NCBI GenBank assembly: GCA_963555705.1 | Contig: OY743190.1 | Span: forward strand, 16,623,491-16,687,490 | Direction of reading: 5' to 3' | Origin: Ligustrum vulgare | Lineage: Eukaryota; Streptophyta; Magnoliopsida; Lamiales; Oleaceae | Length of the DNA: 64,000 nucleotides | Shown here: positions 23,441 through 35,193 of the stretch, piece after piece | Numbering within the stretch: position 1 is the stretch's first letter | How the letters are laid out: each line of letters starts with the position of its first letter | Notes under the pieces: generated by a model | What the model was told of the DNA's origin: nothing | Databases searched by the model: none | Seen by the model: the letters and a program-made list of their open reading frames with translations, nothing else | Translations under genes and position numbers: made by a program

Positions 23441-23792
23441 TAATCTATAGTTTATTTTTTTTTTCTTTAATATATTTTTTAAGATTTGGTTGACAATGAT
23501 TGTTTGTATTGATTGCAGAAGCCGAGCTCGTAACATATTGGTCTTTTGGGATGCTTTTGACTCCGGACACTTGGACCGTCGACAACCTAGCTGCATATAA
23601 GGGAAGTACTTCGTTTGGTTAAATGTTTATTTCGAGTTCGATTTAGTTTTAAGTTTAGAATTTTATTATTACTGTATGTTTGATGTTCGAGTTAATAGGA
23701 GTTAGAGTAGGAGTTGAAGTGAGTGATAGCTTTTAATAGAGTAGGGTTAGTACGAGGAGTAGGCAAGTCACGTTGGAAGTTAGAGTGGAAGT
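22388..23792. repeat. Mosaic boundary between the two HOR variants
   Basis: From about 22,388 zone II alleles (AATAGTGGTAAAGG, AACAACAGG, AGTAGCAGG, TTTCACGAATGG, AAAGATG) alternate with zone I alleles (AAATGTAATG, TGCCGTGG, GTAGGAGTTAGAG, TGTATAG). Private changes are denser than elsewhere: CTGTTCGTTCGG near 22,179, CTTCTTATAAGG near 22,640, GAGCTAGAG near 22,755, an eight-T run near 22,870, CGATTAATTTTC near 23,232 and GTAACATATTGG near 23,530. Less homogenised, more diverged copies at the edge of a homogenised block are the usual pattern in satellite arrays. The stretch ends at the deletion junction in unit 11. Confidence 0.8.
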
Positions 23793-25116
23793 TTGAGAAT
23801 AATTATTTTTATTGATTGCCGAAGCTATGTTCGTGGAATTCTGGTCGTTCGGGGATGCTTTTGAATATATAAACTAGGGCCGTCTGCAGTCCAGCTGCTC
23901 GTAAGGGATGTAGTTCATTTATTTGAATTCTTATGGCTCGTTCGATTTAGTTTTCAAATTTGAACTCACTAATATTGTATGTTTGATGTAGATTGCAAGA
24001 GTCAATAGGAGTCGGAGCATGAGTCGAAGCAGGATCTACAGTTTCACGAATAGTGGTAAAGGTAACAACAGGTTGGAGCAGTTAATGAACTTTTATGATT
24101 CAGAGTAAAAGTAGTTCGTAAAATTTAATGATCTGGTATTGCGATAAATTAATTAATCTATAGTTCATTTTTATTTTCTTTAAAATATTTTCTTAGATTT
24201 GGTTGACAATGATTGTATGTATTGATTGCAGATGTCGAGCTCGTAAAATACCGGTCTTTCGGGATATTTTTGCTGTGGACACTTGAACCGTCAACAACCT
24301 AGCTTCCTATAAGGGAAGTACTTCGTTTAGTTAAATGTTTATGACCAGTTCGATTTAGTTTTAAGTTTAGAATTTTATTACTATTGTATGTTTGATGTAG
24401 ATTACCTGAGTTAATAGGAGTTAGAGTAGGAGTTGAAGTGAGTGATAACTTTTAATAGAGTAGGGTTAGTGCTAGTAGCAGGCAAGTCACGGTAGTAGTT
24501 AGAGCCGAAGTTGGAGTTGAAGAGAGTAATAATTTTTTTAAGAGTAGGTGTAGGTGTAGGTCTAGGAGTAGGTAAGTTATAGTCGAAGTAAGAGTCGAAG
24601 TAGGCGGCACTAAGTTTCACGAATGGGGTAAGGGTAACAACAATAGGTAGGAGCAGCTCCTAAAATTTCATAAGTAGAAGTAAGAATAGTGTATGAAATT
24701 TCATATTTTTGTGTTGCTATATATTTATTATTATTGTACAGTTTACCACAGTTTTCTTTAAAATATTTACAAAGATTTGTTTGGGAATGATTGCAGAAGC
24801 TATGTTCGTTGAATTCTGGTCGTTAGGGGATAATATATAAACCAGGGCCGTCTGCAATCCAGCTCCATGTAAGTAGTTCATTTATTTAAATTCTTATGGT
24901 TCGTTCGATTTAGTTTTCAAATTTGAACTCATTAATATTGTATGTTTGATGTAGATTGCAAGAGTTAATTGGAGTCGGAGCATGAGTCGAAGTAGGGTCT
25001 ACAGTTTCACGAATAGGGGTAAGAGTAACAATAGGTTTGAGCAGTTAATGAACTTTTATGATTCAGAGTAAAAGATGTTTATAAAATTTAATGATTTGGT
25101 ATTGCGATAAATCAAT
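23441..25116. repeat. HOR unit 11 (1,676 bp), internally deleted
   Basis: Composed of a truncated A (23,441-23,792) joined to a 5'-truncated C (to 24,153), then D (24,154-24,736) and E (24,737-25,116). B is missing entirely. The loss of 679 bp relative to 2,355 matches the missing pieces. D and E carry zone II alleles; GATGTCGAGCTCG near 24,231 is private. Confidence 0.9.
23786..23800. other. Deletion junction A/C
   Basis: GTGGAAGT, which matches the A purine block, runs directly into TTTGAGAATAATT, which matches the C leader. At most two or three bases are shared at the join, so the deletion did not arise between long homologous stretches in register. Confidence 0.85.
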
Positions 25117-27471
25117 TAATCTATAGTTTATTTTTGTTTTCTTTAATATATTTTTTAAGATTTGGTTGACAATGATTGTTTGTATTAATTGCAGAAGCCG
25201 AGCTCGTAAAATACTGGTCTTTTGGGATGCTTTTGACTCTGGACACTTGGACCGTCGACAACCTAGCTGCCTATAAGTGACGTACTTCGTTTGGTTAAAT
25301 GTTTATTTCGAGTTCGATTTAGTTTTAAGTTTAGAATTTTATTATTACTGTATGTTTGATGTTTGAGTTGATAGGAGTTAGAGTAGGAGTTGAAGTGAGT
25401 GATAGCTTTTAATAGAGTAGGGTTAGTACTCGGAGTAGGCAAGTCACGTTGGAAGCTAGAGTCGAAGTCGGAGTTGAAGAGAGTAATAATTTTTTTAAGA
25501 GTAAGGATAGGTCTAGGAGTAGGTGAGTCATGGTAGGAGTAAGAGGCGAAGTAGGCACTAAAATTTCACGATTAGGTTAATGGTAACAATAGGTAGGAGC
25601 AGCTCCGAAAATTTCATGAGTAGATGTAGGGGTCGTGTATGAAATTTCATGTTTTTGTATTGCTATATATTTATTATTCTATAATTTACTACAGTTTTCT
25701 TTAAAATATTTGTCAAGATTTGCTTGGGAATGATTGTTGTTAATGATTGCAGAAGCTATGTTCGTGGAATTCTGCTCTTTTGGGGATGCTTATGATTATA
25801 TTCGCTTGGAACTTCCGCAATCCAGCTGCTCGGAGGGGAAGTTGTTTGTTTAGTTAAATTCTTATGGCTTGTTCGATTTAGTTTCAATTTTTAATTCATT
25901 ATTATTTTATGTTTGATATAGATTGCAAGAGTTAATAGGAGTAGGAGTCGAAGTAGGGACTACGGTTCACGAATTAGGGTAAGAGTTACAATAGATAGAA
26001 GCAGTTAATGGAATTTTATGATTCGAATTAAGAGTACTCTGCGAAATTTAATGATTTGGTAGTGCGATAAATTTTTTGTGTCGCTGTGTATTTATTATCA
26101 TTGTATAATTTACTACTGTTTTCTTTAAAATATTTACAAATAGTTGTTTGAGAATAATTATTTTTATTGATTGCCGAAGCTATGTTCGTGGAATTCTGGT
26201 CGTTCGGGAATGCTTTTGAATATATAAACTAGGGCCGTCTGCAGTCCAGCTGCTCGTAAGGGATGTAGTTCATTTATTTGAATTCTTATGGCTCGTTCGA
26301 TTTAGTTTTCAAATTTGAACTCACTAATATTGTATGTTTGATGTAGATTGCAAGAGTCAATAGGAGTCGGAGCATGAGTCGAAGCAGGATCTACAGTTTC
26401 ACGAATAGTGGTAAAGGTAACAACAGGTTGGAGCAGTTAATGAACTTTTATGATTCAGAGTAAAAGTAGTTCGTAAAATTTAATGATCTGGTATTGCGAT
26501 AAATTAATTAATCTATAGTTCATTTTTATTTTCTTTAAAATATTTTCTTAGATTTGGTTGACAATGATTGTATGTATTGATTGCAGATGCCGAGCTCGTA
26601 AAATACCGGTCTTTCGGGATATTTTTGCTGTGGACACTTGAACCGTCAACAACCTAGCTTCCTATAAGGGAAGTACTTCGTTTAGTTAAATGTTTATGAC
26701 CAGTTCGATTCAGTTTTAAGTTTAGAATTTTATTACTATTGTATGTTTGATGTAGATTACCTGAGTTAATAGGAGTTAGAGTAGGAGTTGAAGTGAGTGG
26801 TAACTTTTAATAGAGTAGGGTTAGTGCTAGTAGCAGGCAAGTCACGGTAGTAGTTAGAGCCGAAGTTGGAGTTGAAGAGAGTAATAATTTTTTTAAGAGT
26901 AGGTGTAGGTGTAGGTCTAGGAGTAGGTAAGTTATAGTCGAAGTAAGAGTCGAAGTAGGCGGCACTAAGTTTCACGAATGGGGTAAGGGTAACAACAATA
27001 GGTAGGAGCAGCTCCTAAAATTTCATAAGTAGAAGTAAGAATAGTGTATGAAATTTCATGTTTTTGTGTTGCTATATATTTATTATTATTGTACAGTTTA
27101 CCACAGTTTTCTTTAAAATATTTACAAAGATTTGTTTGGGAATGATTGCAGAAGCTATGTTCGTTGAATTCTGGTCGTTAGGGGATAATATATAAACCAG
27201 GGCCGTCTGCAATCCAGCTCCATGTAAGTAGTTCATTTATTTAAATTCTTATGGTTCGTTCGATTTAGTTTTCAAATTTGAACTCATTAATATTGTATGT
27301 TTGATGTAGATTGCAAGAGTTAATTGGAGTCGGAGCATGAGTCGAAGTAGGGTCTACAGTTTCACGAATAGGGGTAAGAGTAACAATAGGTTTGAGCAGT
27401 TAATGAACTTTTATGATTCAGAGTAAAAGATGTTTATAAAATCTAATGATTTGGTATTGCGATAAATCAAT
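25117..27471. repeat. HOR unit 12 (2,355 bp)
   Basis: First full-length zone II copy. It has several private changes (TTAATTGCAG near 25,187, ATAAGTGACG near 25,276, GTTTAGTTAAATTC in B near 25,850, CGGGAATGC in C near 26,207, AAAATCTAATG near 27,440). B carries the GGAACTTCCGC/CAGCTGCTCGG allele. D has GTGGTAAC. The extra divergence fits its position next to the boundary. Confidence 0.9.
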
Positions 27472-28333
27472 TAATCTATAGTTTATTTTTGTTTTCTTTG
27501 ATATATTTTTTAAGATTTGGTTGACAATGATTGTTTGTATTGATTGCAGAAGCCGAGCTCGTAAAATACTGGTCTTTTGGGATGCTTTTGACTCTGGACA
27601 CTTGGACCGTCGACAACCTAGCTGCCTATAAGGGACGTACTTCGTTTGGTTAAATGTTTATTTCGAGTTCGATTTAGTTTTAAGTTTAGAATTTTATTAT
27701 TACTGTATGTTTGATGTTTGAGTTGATAGGAGTTAGAGTAGGAGTTGAAGTGAGTGATAGCTTTTAATAGAGTAGGGTTAGTACTCGGAGTAGGCAAGTC
27801 ACGTTGGAAGCTAGAGTCGAAGTCGGAGTTGAAGAGAGTAATAATTTTTTTAAGAGTAAGGGTAGGTCTAGGAGTAGGTGAGTCATGGTAGGAGTAAGAG
27901 GCGAAGTAGGCACTAAAATTTCACGATTAGGTTAATGGTAACAATAGGTAGGAGCAGCTCCGAAAATTTCATGAGTAGATGTAGGGGTCGTGTATGAAAT
28001 TTCATGTTTTTGTATTGCTATATATTTATTATTCTATAATTTACTACAGTTTTCTTTAAAATATTTGTCAAGATTTGCTTGGGAATGATTGTTGTTAATG
28101 ATTGCAGAAGCTATGTTCGTGGAATTCTGCTCTTTTGGGGATGCTTATGATTATATTCGCTTGGACCTTCCGCAATCCAGCCGCTCGGAGGGGAAGTTGT
28201 TTGTTTATTTAAATTCTTATGGCTTGTTCGATTTAGTTTCAATTTTTAATTCATTATTATTTTATGTTTGATATAGATTGCAAGAGTTAATAGGAGTAGG
28301 AGTCGAAGTAGGGACTACGGTTCACGAATTAGG

Positions 28334-29002
28334 GTAAGAGTTACAATAGATAGAAGCAGTTAATGGAATTTTATGATTCGAATTAAGAGTACTCTGCGAA
28401 ATTTAATGATTTGGTAGTGCGATAAATTTTTTGTGTCGCTGTGTATTTATTATCATTGTATAATTTACTACTGTTTTCTTTAAAATATTTACAAATAGTT
28501 GTTTGAGAATAATTATTTTTATTGATTGCCGAAGCTATGTTCGTGGAATTCTGGTCGTTCGGGGATGCTTTTGAATATATAAACTAGGGCCGTCTGCAGT
28601 CCAGCTGCTCGTAAGGGATGTAGTTCATTTATTTGAATTCTTATGGCTCGTTCGATTTAGTTTTCAAATTTGAACTCACTAATATTGTATGTTTGATGTA
28701 GATTGCAAGAGTCAATAGGAGTCGGAGCATGATCTACAGTTTCACGAATAGTGGTAAAGGTAACAACAGGTTGGAGCAGTTAATGAACTTTTATGATTCA
28801 GAGTAAAAGTAGTTCGTAAAATTTAATGATCTGGTATTGCGATAAATTAATTAATCTATAGTTCATTTTTATTTTCTTTAAAATATTTTCTTAGATTTGG
28901 TTGACAATGATTGTATGTATTGATTGCAGATGCCGAGCTCGTAAAATACCGGTCTTTCGGGATATTTTTGCTGTGGACACTTGAACCGTCAACAACCTAG
29001 CT
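28334..29002. repeat. 669-bp tandem duplication, first copy
   Basis: Runs from GTAAGAGTTACAATAG in B through C into the D core, ending AACAACCTAGCT. It lacks 12 bp (AGTCGAAGCAGG) in C at about 28,731, where the text reads GGAGCATGATCTAC. Confidence 0.92.
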
Positions 29003-29683
29003 GTAAGAGTTACAATAGATAGAAGCAGTTAATGGAATTTTATGATTCGAATTAAGAGTACTCTGCGAAATTTAATGATTTGGTAGTGCGATAAATTTTT
29101 TGTGTCGCTGTGTATTTATTATCATTGTATAATTTACTACTGTTTTCTTTAAAATATTTACAAATAGTTGTTTGAGAATAATTATTTTTATTGATTGCCG
29201 AAGCTATGTTCGTGGAATTCTGGTCGTTCGGGGATGCTTTTGAATATATAAACTAGGGCCGTCTGCAGTCCAGCTGCTCGTAAGGGATGTAGTTCATTTA
29301 TTTGAATTCTTATGGCTCGTTCGATTTAGTTTTCAAATTTGAACTCACTAATATTGTATGTTTGATGTAGATTGCAAGAGTCAATAGGAGTCGGAGCATG
29401 AGTCGAAGCAGAATCTACAGTTTCACGAATAGTGGTAAAGGTAACAACAGGTTGGAGCAGTTAATGAACTTTTATGATTCAGAGTAAAAGTAGTTCGTAA
29501 AATTTAATGATCTGGTATTGCGATAAATTAATTAATCTATAGTTCATTTTTATTTTCTTTAAAATATTTTCTTAGATTTGGTTGACAATGATTGTATGTA
29601 TTGATTGCAGATGCCGAGCTCGTAAAATACCGGTCTTTCGGGATATTTTTGCTGTGGACACTTGAACCGTCAACAACCTAGCT
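29003..29683. repeat. 669-bp tandem duplication, second copy (681 bp)
   Basis: Restarts at GTAAGAGTTACAATAG directly after the D core, then repeats C and D with the 12 bp present and with GCAGAATCTAC instead of GCAGGATCTAC. The AGAATC allele also occurs in units 14 and 27, so this copy may be the original and the first copy the altered one, or the two came from different units. Confidence 0.9.
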
Positions 29684-30495
29684 TCCTATAAGGGAAGTAC
29701 TTCGTTTAGTTAAATGTTTATGACCAGTTCGATTTAGTTTTAAGTTTAGAATTTTATTACTATTGTATGTTTGATGTAGATTACCTGAGTTAATAGGAGT
29801 TAGAGTAGGAGTTGAAGTGAGTGATAACTTTTAATAGAGTAGGGTTAGTGCTAGTAGCAGGCAAGTCACGGTAGTAGTTAGAGCCGAAGTTGGAGTTGAA
29901 GAGAGTAATAATTTTTTTAAGAGTAGGTGTAGGTGTAGGTCTAGGAGTAGGTAAGTTATAGTCGAAGTAAGAGTCGAAGTAGGCGGCACTAAGTTTCACG
30001 AATGGGGTAAGGGTAACAACAATAGGTAGGAGCAGCTCCTAAAATTTCATAAGTAGAAGTAAGAATAGTGTATGAAATTTCATGTTTTTGTGTTGCTATA
30101 TATTTATTATTATTGTACAGTTTACCACAGTTTTCTTTAAAATATTTACAAAGATTTGTTTGGGAATGATTGCAGAAGCTATGTTCGTTGAATTCTGGTC
30201 GTTAGGGGATAATATATAAACCAGGGCCGTCTGCAATCCAGCTCCATGTAAGTAGTTCATTTATTTAAATTCTTATGGTTCGTTCGATTTAGTTTTCAAA
30301 TTTGAACTCATTAATATTGTATGTTTGATGTAGATTGCAAGAGTTAATTGGAGTCGGAGCATGAGTCGAAGTAGGGTCTACAGTTTCACGAATAGGGGTA
30401 AGAGTAACAATAGGTTTGAGCAGTTAATGAACTTTTATGATTCAGAGTAAAAGATGTTTATAAAATTTAATGATTTGGTATTGCGATAAATCAAT

Positions 30496-32850
30496 TAATC
30501 TATAGTTTATTTTTGTTTTCTTTAATATATTTTTTAAGATTTGGTTGACAATGATTGTTTGTATTGATTGCAGAAGCCGAGCTCGTAAAATACTGGTCTT
30601 TTGGGATGCTTTTGACTCTGGACACTTGGACCGTCGACAACCTAGCTGCCTATAAGGGACGTACTTCGTTTGGTTAAATGTTTATTTCGAGTTCGATTTA
30701 GTTTTAAGTTTAGAATTTTATTATTACTGTATGTTTGATGTTTGAGTTGATAGGAGTTAGAGTAGGAGTTGAAGTGAGTGATAGCTTTTAATAGAGTAGG
30801 TTTAGTACTCGGAGTAGGCAAGTCACGTTGGAAGCTAGAGTCGAAGTCGGAGTTGAAGAGAGTAATAATTTTTTTAAGAGTAAGGGTAGGTCTAGGAGTA
30901 GGTGAGTCATGGTAGGAGTAAGAGGCGAAGTAGGCACTAAAATTTCACGATTAGGTTAATGGTAACAATAGGTAGGAGCAGCTCCGAAAATTTCATGAGT
31001 AGATGTAGGGGTCGTGTATGAAATTTCATGTTTTTGTATTGCTATATATTTATTATTCTATAATTTACTACAGTTTTCTTTAAAATATTTGTCAAGATTT
31101 GCTTGGGAATGATTGTTGTTAATGATTGCAGAAGCTATGTTCGTGGAATTCTGCTCTTTTGGGGATGCTTATGATTATATTCGCTTGGAACTTCCGCAAT
31201 CCAGCTGCTCGGAGGGGAAGTTGTTTGTTTATTTAAATTCTTATGGCTTGTTCGATTTAGTTTCAATTTTTAATTCATTATTATTTTATGTTTGATATAG
31301 ATTGCAAGAGTTAATAGGAGTAGGAGTCGAAGTAGGGACTACGGTTCACGAATTAGGGTAAGAGTTACAATAGATAGAAGCAGTTAATGGAATTTTATGA
31401 TTCGAATTAAGAGTACTCTGCGAAATTTAATGATTTGGTAGTGCGATAAATTTTTTGTGTCGCTGTGTATTTATTATCATTGTATAATTTACTACTGTTT
31501 TCTTTAAAATATTTACAAATAGTTGTTTGAGAATAATTATTTTTATTGATTGCCGAAGCTATGTTCGTGGAATTCTGGTCGTTCGGGGATGCTTTTGAAT
31601 ATATAAACTAGGGCCGTCTGCAGTCCAGCTGCTCGTAAGGGATGTAGTTCATTTATTTGAATTCTTATGGCTCGTTCGATTTAGTTTTCAAATTTGAACT
31701 CACTAATATTGTATGTTTGATGTAGATTGCAAGAGTCAATAGGAGTCGGAGCATGAGTCGAAGCAGAATCTACAGTTTCACGAATAGTGGTAAAGGTAAC
31801 AACAGGTTGGAGCAGTTAATGAACTTTTATGATTCAGAGTAAAAGTAGTTCGTAAAATTTAATGATCTGGTATTGCGATAAATTAATTAATCTATAGTTC
31901 ATTTTTATTTTCTTTAAAATATTTTCTTAGATTTGGTTGACAATGATTGTATGTATTGATTGCAGATGCCGAGCTCGTAAAATACCGGTCTTTCGGGATA
32001 TTTTTGCTGTGGACACTTGAACCGTCAACAACCTAGCTTCCTATAAGGGAAGTACTTCGTTTAGTTAAATGTTTATGACCAGTTCGATTTAGTTTTAAGT
32101 TTAGAATTTTATTACTATTGTATGTTTGATGTAGATTACCTGAGTTAATAGGAGTTAGAGTAGGAGTTGAAGTGAGTGATAACTTTTAATAGAGTAGGGT
32201 TAGTGCTAGTAGCAGGCAAGTCACGGTAGTAGTTAGAGCCGAAGTTGGAGTTGAAGAGAGTAATAATTTTTTTAAGAGTAGGTGTAGGTGTAGGTCTAGG
32301 AGTAGGTAAGTTATAGTCGAAGTAAGAGTCGAAGTAGGCGGCACTAAGTTTCACGAATGGGGTAAGGGTAACAACAATAGGTAGGAGCAGCTCCTAAAAT
32401 TTCATAAGTAGAAGTAAGAATAGTGTATGAAATTTCATGTTTTTGTGTTGCTATATATTTATTATTATTGTACAGTTTACCACAGTTTTCTTTAAAATAT
32501 TTACAAAGATTTGTTTGGGAATGATTGCAGAAGCTATGTTCGTTGAATTCTGGTCGTTAGGGGATAATATATAAACCAGGGCCGTCTGCAATCCAGCTCC
32601 ATGTAAGTAGTTCATTTATTTAAATTCTTATGGTTCGTTCGATTTAGTTTTCAAATTTGAACTCATTAATATTGTATGTTTGATGTAGATTGCAAGAGTT
32701 AATTGGAGTCGGAGCATGAGTCGAAGTAGGGTCTACAGTTTCACGAATAGGGGTAAGAGTAACAATAGGTTTGAGCAGTTAATGAACTTTTATGATTCAG
32801 AGTAAAAGATGTTTATAAAATTTAATGATTTGGTATTGCGATAAATCAAT
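30496..32850. repeat. HOR unit 14 (2,355 bp), zone II reference
   Basis: Full-length copy: A 30,496-31,060, B 31,061-31,484, C 31,485-31,887, D 31,888-32,470, E 32,471-32,850. Alleles: GTAGGTTTAG in A, GGAACTTCCGC in B, GCAGAATC in C, GTGATAAC in D. The same allele combination recurs in unit 27, about 30.4 kb away. Confidence 0.92.
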
Positions 32851-35193
32851 TAATCTATAGTTTATTTTTGTTTTCTTTAATATATTTTTTAAGATTTGGT
32901 TGACAATGATTGTTTGTATTGATTGCAGAAGCCGAGCTCGTAAAATACTGGTCTTTTGGGATGCTTTTGACTCTGGACACTTGGACCGTCGACAACCTAG
33001 CTGCCTATAAGGGACGTACTTCGTTTGGTTAAATGTTTATTTCGAGTTCGATTTAGTTTTAAGTTTAGAATTTTATTATTACTGTATGTTTGATGTTTGA
33101 GTTGATAGGAGTTAGAGTAGGAGTTGAAGTGAGTGATAGCTTTTAATAGAGTAGGGTTAGTACTCGGAGTAGGCAAGTCACGTTGGAAGCTAGAGTCGAA
33201 GTCGGAGTTGAAGAGAGTAATAATTTTTTTAAGAGTAAGGGTAGGTCTAGGAGTAGGTGAGTCATGGTAGGAGTAAGAGGCGAAGTAGGCACTAAAATTT
33301 CACGATTAGGTTAATGGTAACAATAGGTAGGAGCAGCTCCGAAAATTTCATGAGTAGATGTAGGGGTCGTGTATGAAATTTCATGTTTTTGTATTGCTAT
33401 ATATTTATTATTCTATAATTTACTACAGTTTTCTTTAAAATATTTGTCAAGATTTGCTTGGGAATGATTGTTGTTAATGATTGCAGAAGCTATGTTCGTG
33501 GAATTCTGCTCTTTTGGGGATGCTTATGATTATATTCGCTTGGACCTTCCGCAATCCAGCCGCTCGGAGGGGAAGTTGTTTGTTTATTTAAATTCTTATG
33601 GCTTGTTCGATTTAGTTTCAATTTTTAATTCATTATTATTTTATGTTTGATATAGATTGCAAGAGTTAATAGGAGTAGGAGTCGAAGTAGGGACTACGGT
33701 TCACGAATTAGGGTAAGAGTTACAATAGATAGAAGCAGTTAATGGAATTTTATGATTCGAATTAAGAGTACTCTGCGAAATTTAATGATTTGGTAGTGCG
33801 ATAAATTTTTTGTGTCGCTGTGTATTTATTATCATTGTATAATTTACTACTGTTTTCTTTAAAATATTTACAAATAGTTGTTTGAGAATAATTATTTTTA
33901 TTGATTGCCGAAGCTATGTTCGTGGAATTCTGGTCGTTCGGGGATGCTTTTGAATATATAAACTAGGGCCGTCTGCAGTCCAGCTGCTCGTAAGGGATGT
34001 AGTTCATTTATTTGAATTCTTATGGCTCGTTCGATTTAGTTTTCAAATTTGAACTCACTAATATTGTATGTTTGATGTAGATTGCAAGAGTCAATAGGAG
34101 TCGGAGCATGAGTCGAAGCAGGATCTACAGTTTCACGAATAGTGGTAAAGGTAACAACAGGTTGGAGCAGTTAATGAACTTTTATGATTCAGAGTAAAAG
34201 TAGTTCGTAAAATTTAATGATCTGGTATTGCGATAAATTAATTAATCTATAGTTCATTTTTATTTTCTTTAAAATATTTTCTTAGATTTGGTTGACAATG
34301 ATTGTATGTATTGATTGCAGATGCCGAGCTCGTAAAATATCGGTCTTTCGGGATATTTTTGCTGTGGACACTTGAACCGTCAACAACCTAGCTTCCTATA
34401 AGGGAAGTACTTCGTTTAGTTAAATGTTTATGACCAGTTCGATTTAGTTTTAAGTTTAGAATTTTATTACTATTGTATGTTTGATGTAGATTACCTGAGT
34501 TAATAGGAGTTAGAGTAGGAGTTGAAGTGAGTGGTAACTTTTAATAGAGTAGGGTTAGTGCTAGTAGCAGGCAAGTCACGGTAGTAGTTAGAGCCGAAGT
34601 TGGAGTTGAAGAGAGTAATAATTTTTTTAAGAGTAGGTGTAGGTGTAGGTCTAGGAGTAGGTAAGTTATAGTCGAAGTAGGCGGCACTAAGTTTCACGAA
34701 TGGGGTAAGGGTAACAACAATAGGTAGGAGCAGCTCCTAAAATTTCATAAGTAGAAGTAAGAATAGTGTATGAAATTTCATGTTTTTGTGTTGCTATATA
34801 TTTATTATTATTGTACAGTTTACCACAGTTTTCTTTAAAATATTTACAAAGATTTGTTTGGGAATGATTGCAGAAGCTATGTTCGTTGAATTCTGGTCGT
34901 TAGGGGATAATATATAAACCAGGGCCGTCTGCAATCCAGCTCCATGTAAGTAGTTCATTTATTTAAATTCTTATGGTTCGTTCGATTTAGTTTTCAAATT
35001 TGAACTCATTAATATTGTATGTTTGATGTAGATTGCAAGAGTTAATTGGAGTCGGAGCATGAGTCGAAGTAGGGTCTACAGTTTCACGAATAGGGGTAAG
35101 AGTAACAATAGGTTTGAGCAGTTAATGAACTTTTATGATTCAGAGTAAAAGATGTTTATAAAATTTAATGATTTGGTATTGCGATAAATCAAT
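32851..35193. repeat. HOR unit 15 (2,343 bp)
   Basis: GGACCTTCCGC in B, full C, and D with AAAATATCGG (34,340) and a 12-bp loss where GTCGAAGTAGGCGGC replaces the two-copy hexamer pair. It is the first member of the four-unit super-repeat and pairs with unit 19. Confidence 0.92.

Larger units (their letters stand above)
27472..30495. repeat. HOR unit 13 (3,024 bp), internal duplication
   Basis: Monomer order is A, B, C, partial D, partial B, C, D, E. The length is exactly 2,355 plus 669. B (28,037-28,460) has the GGACCTTCCGC/CAGCCGCTCGG allele. The first C (28,461-28,851) is 12 bp short. Confidence 0.92.

Noticed and set aside
23387..23596. Single 69-codon minus-strand frame at the zone boundary
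   Set aside because: It exists only because private substitutions in the border unit removed stops; it crosses the E/A monomer boundary and is Lys/Ile/Leu-rich AT-driven sequence.
28089..28271. Plus-strand 60-codon frame in zone II B monomers
   Set aside because: It starts with TTG, runs from core into AT-rich spacer, is closed by a TAG in zone I and shows no recognisable domain. The core itself is discussed as a possible exon relic.
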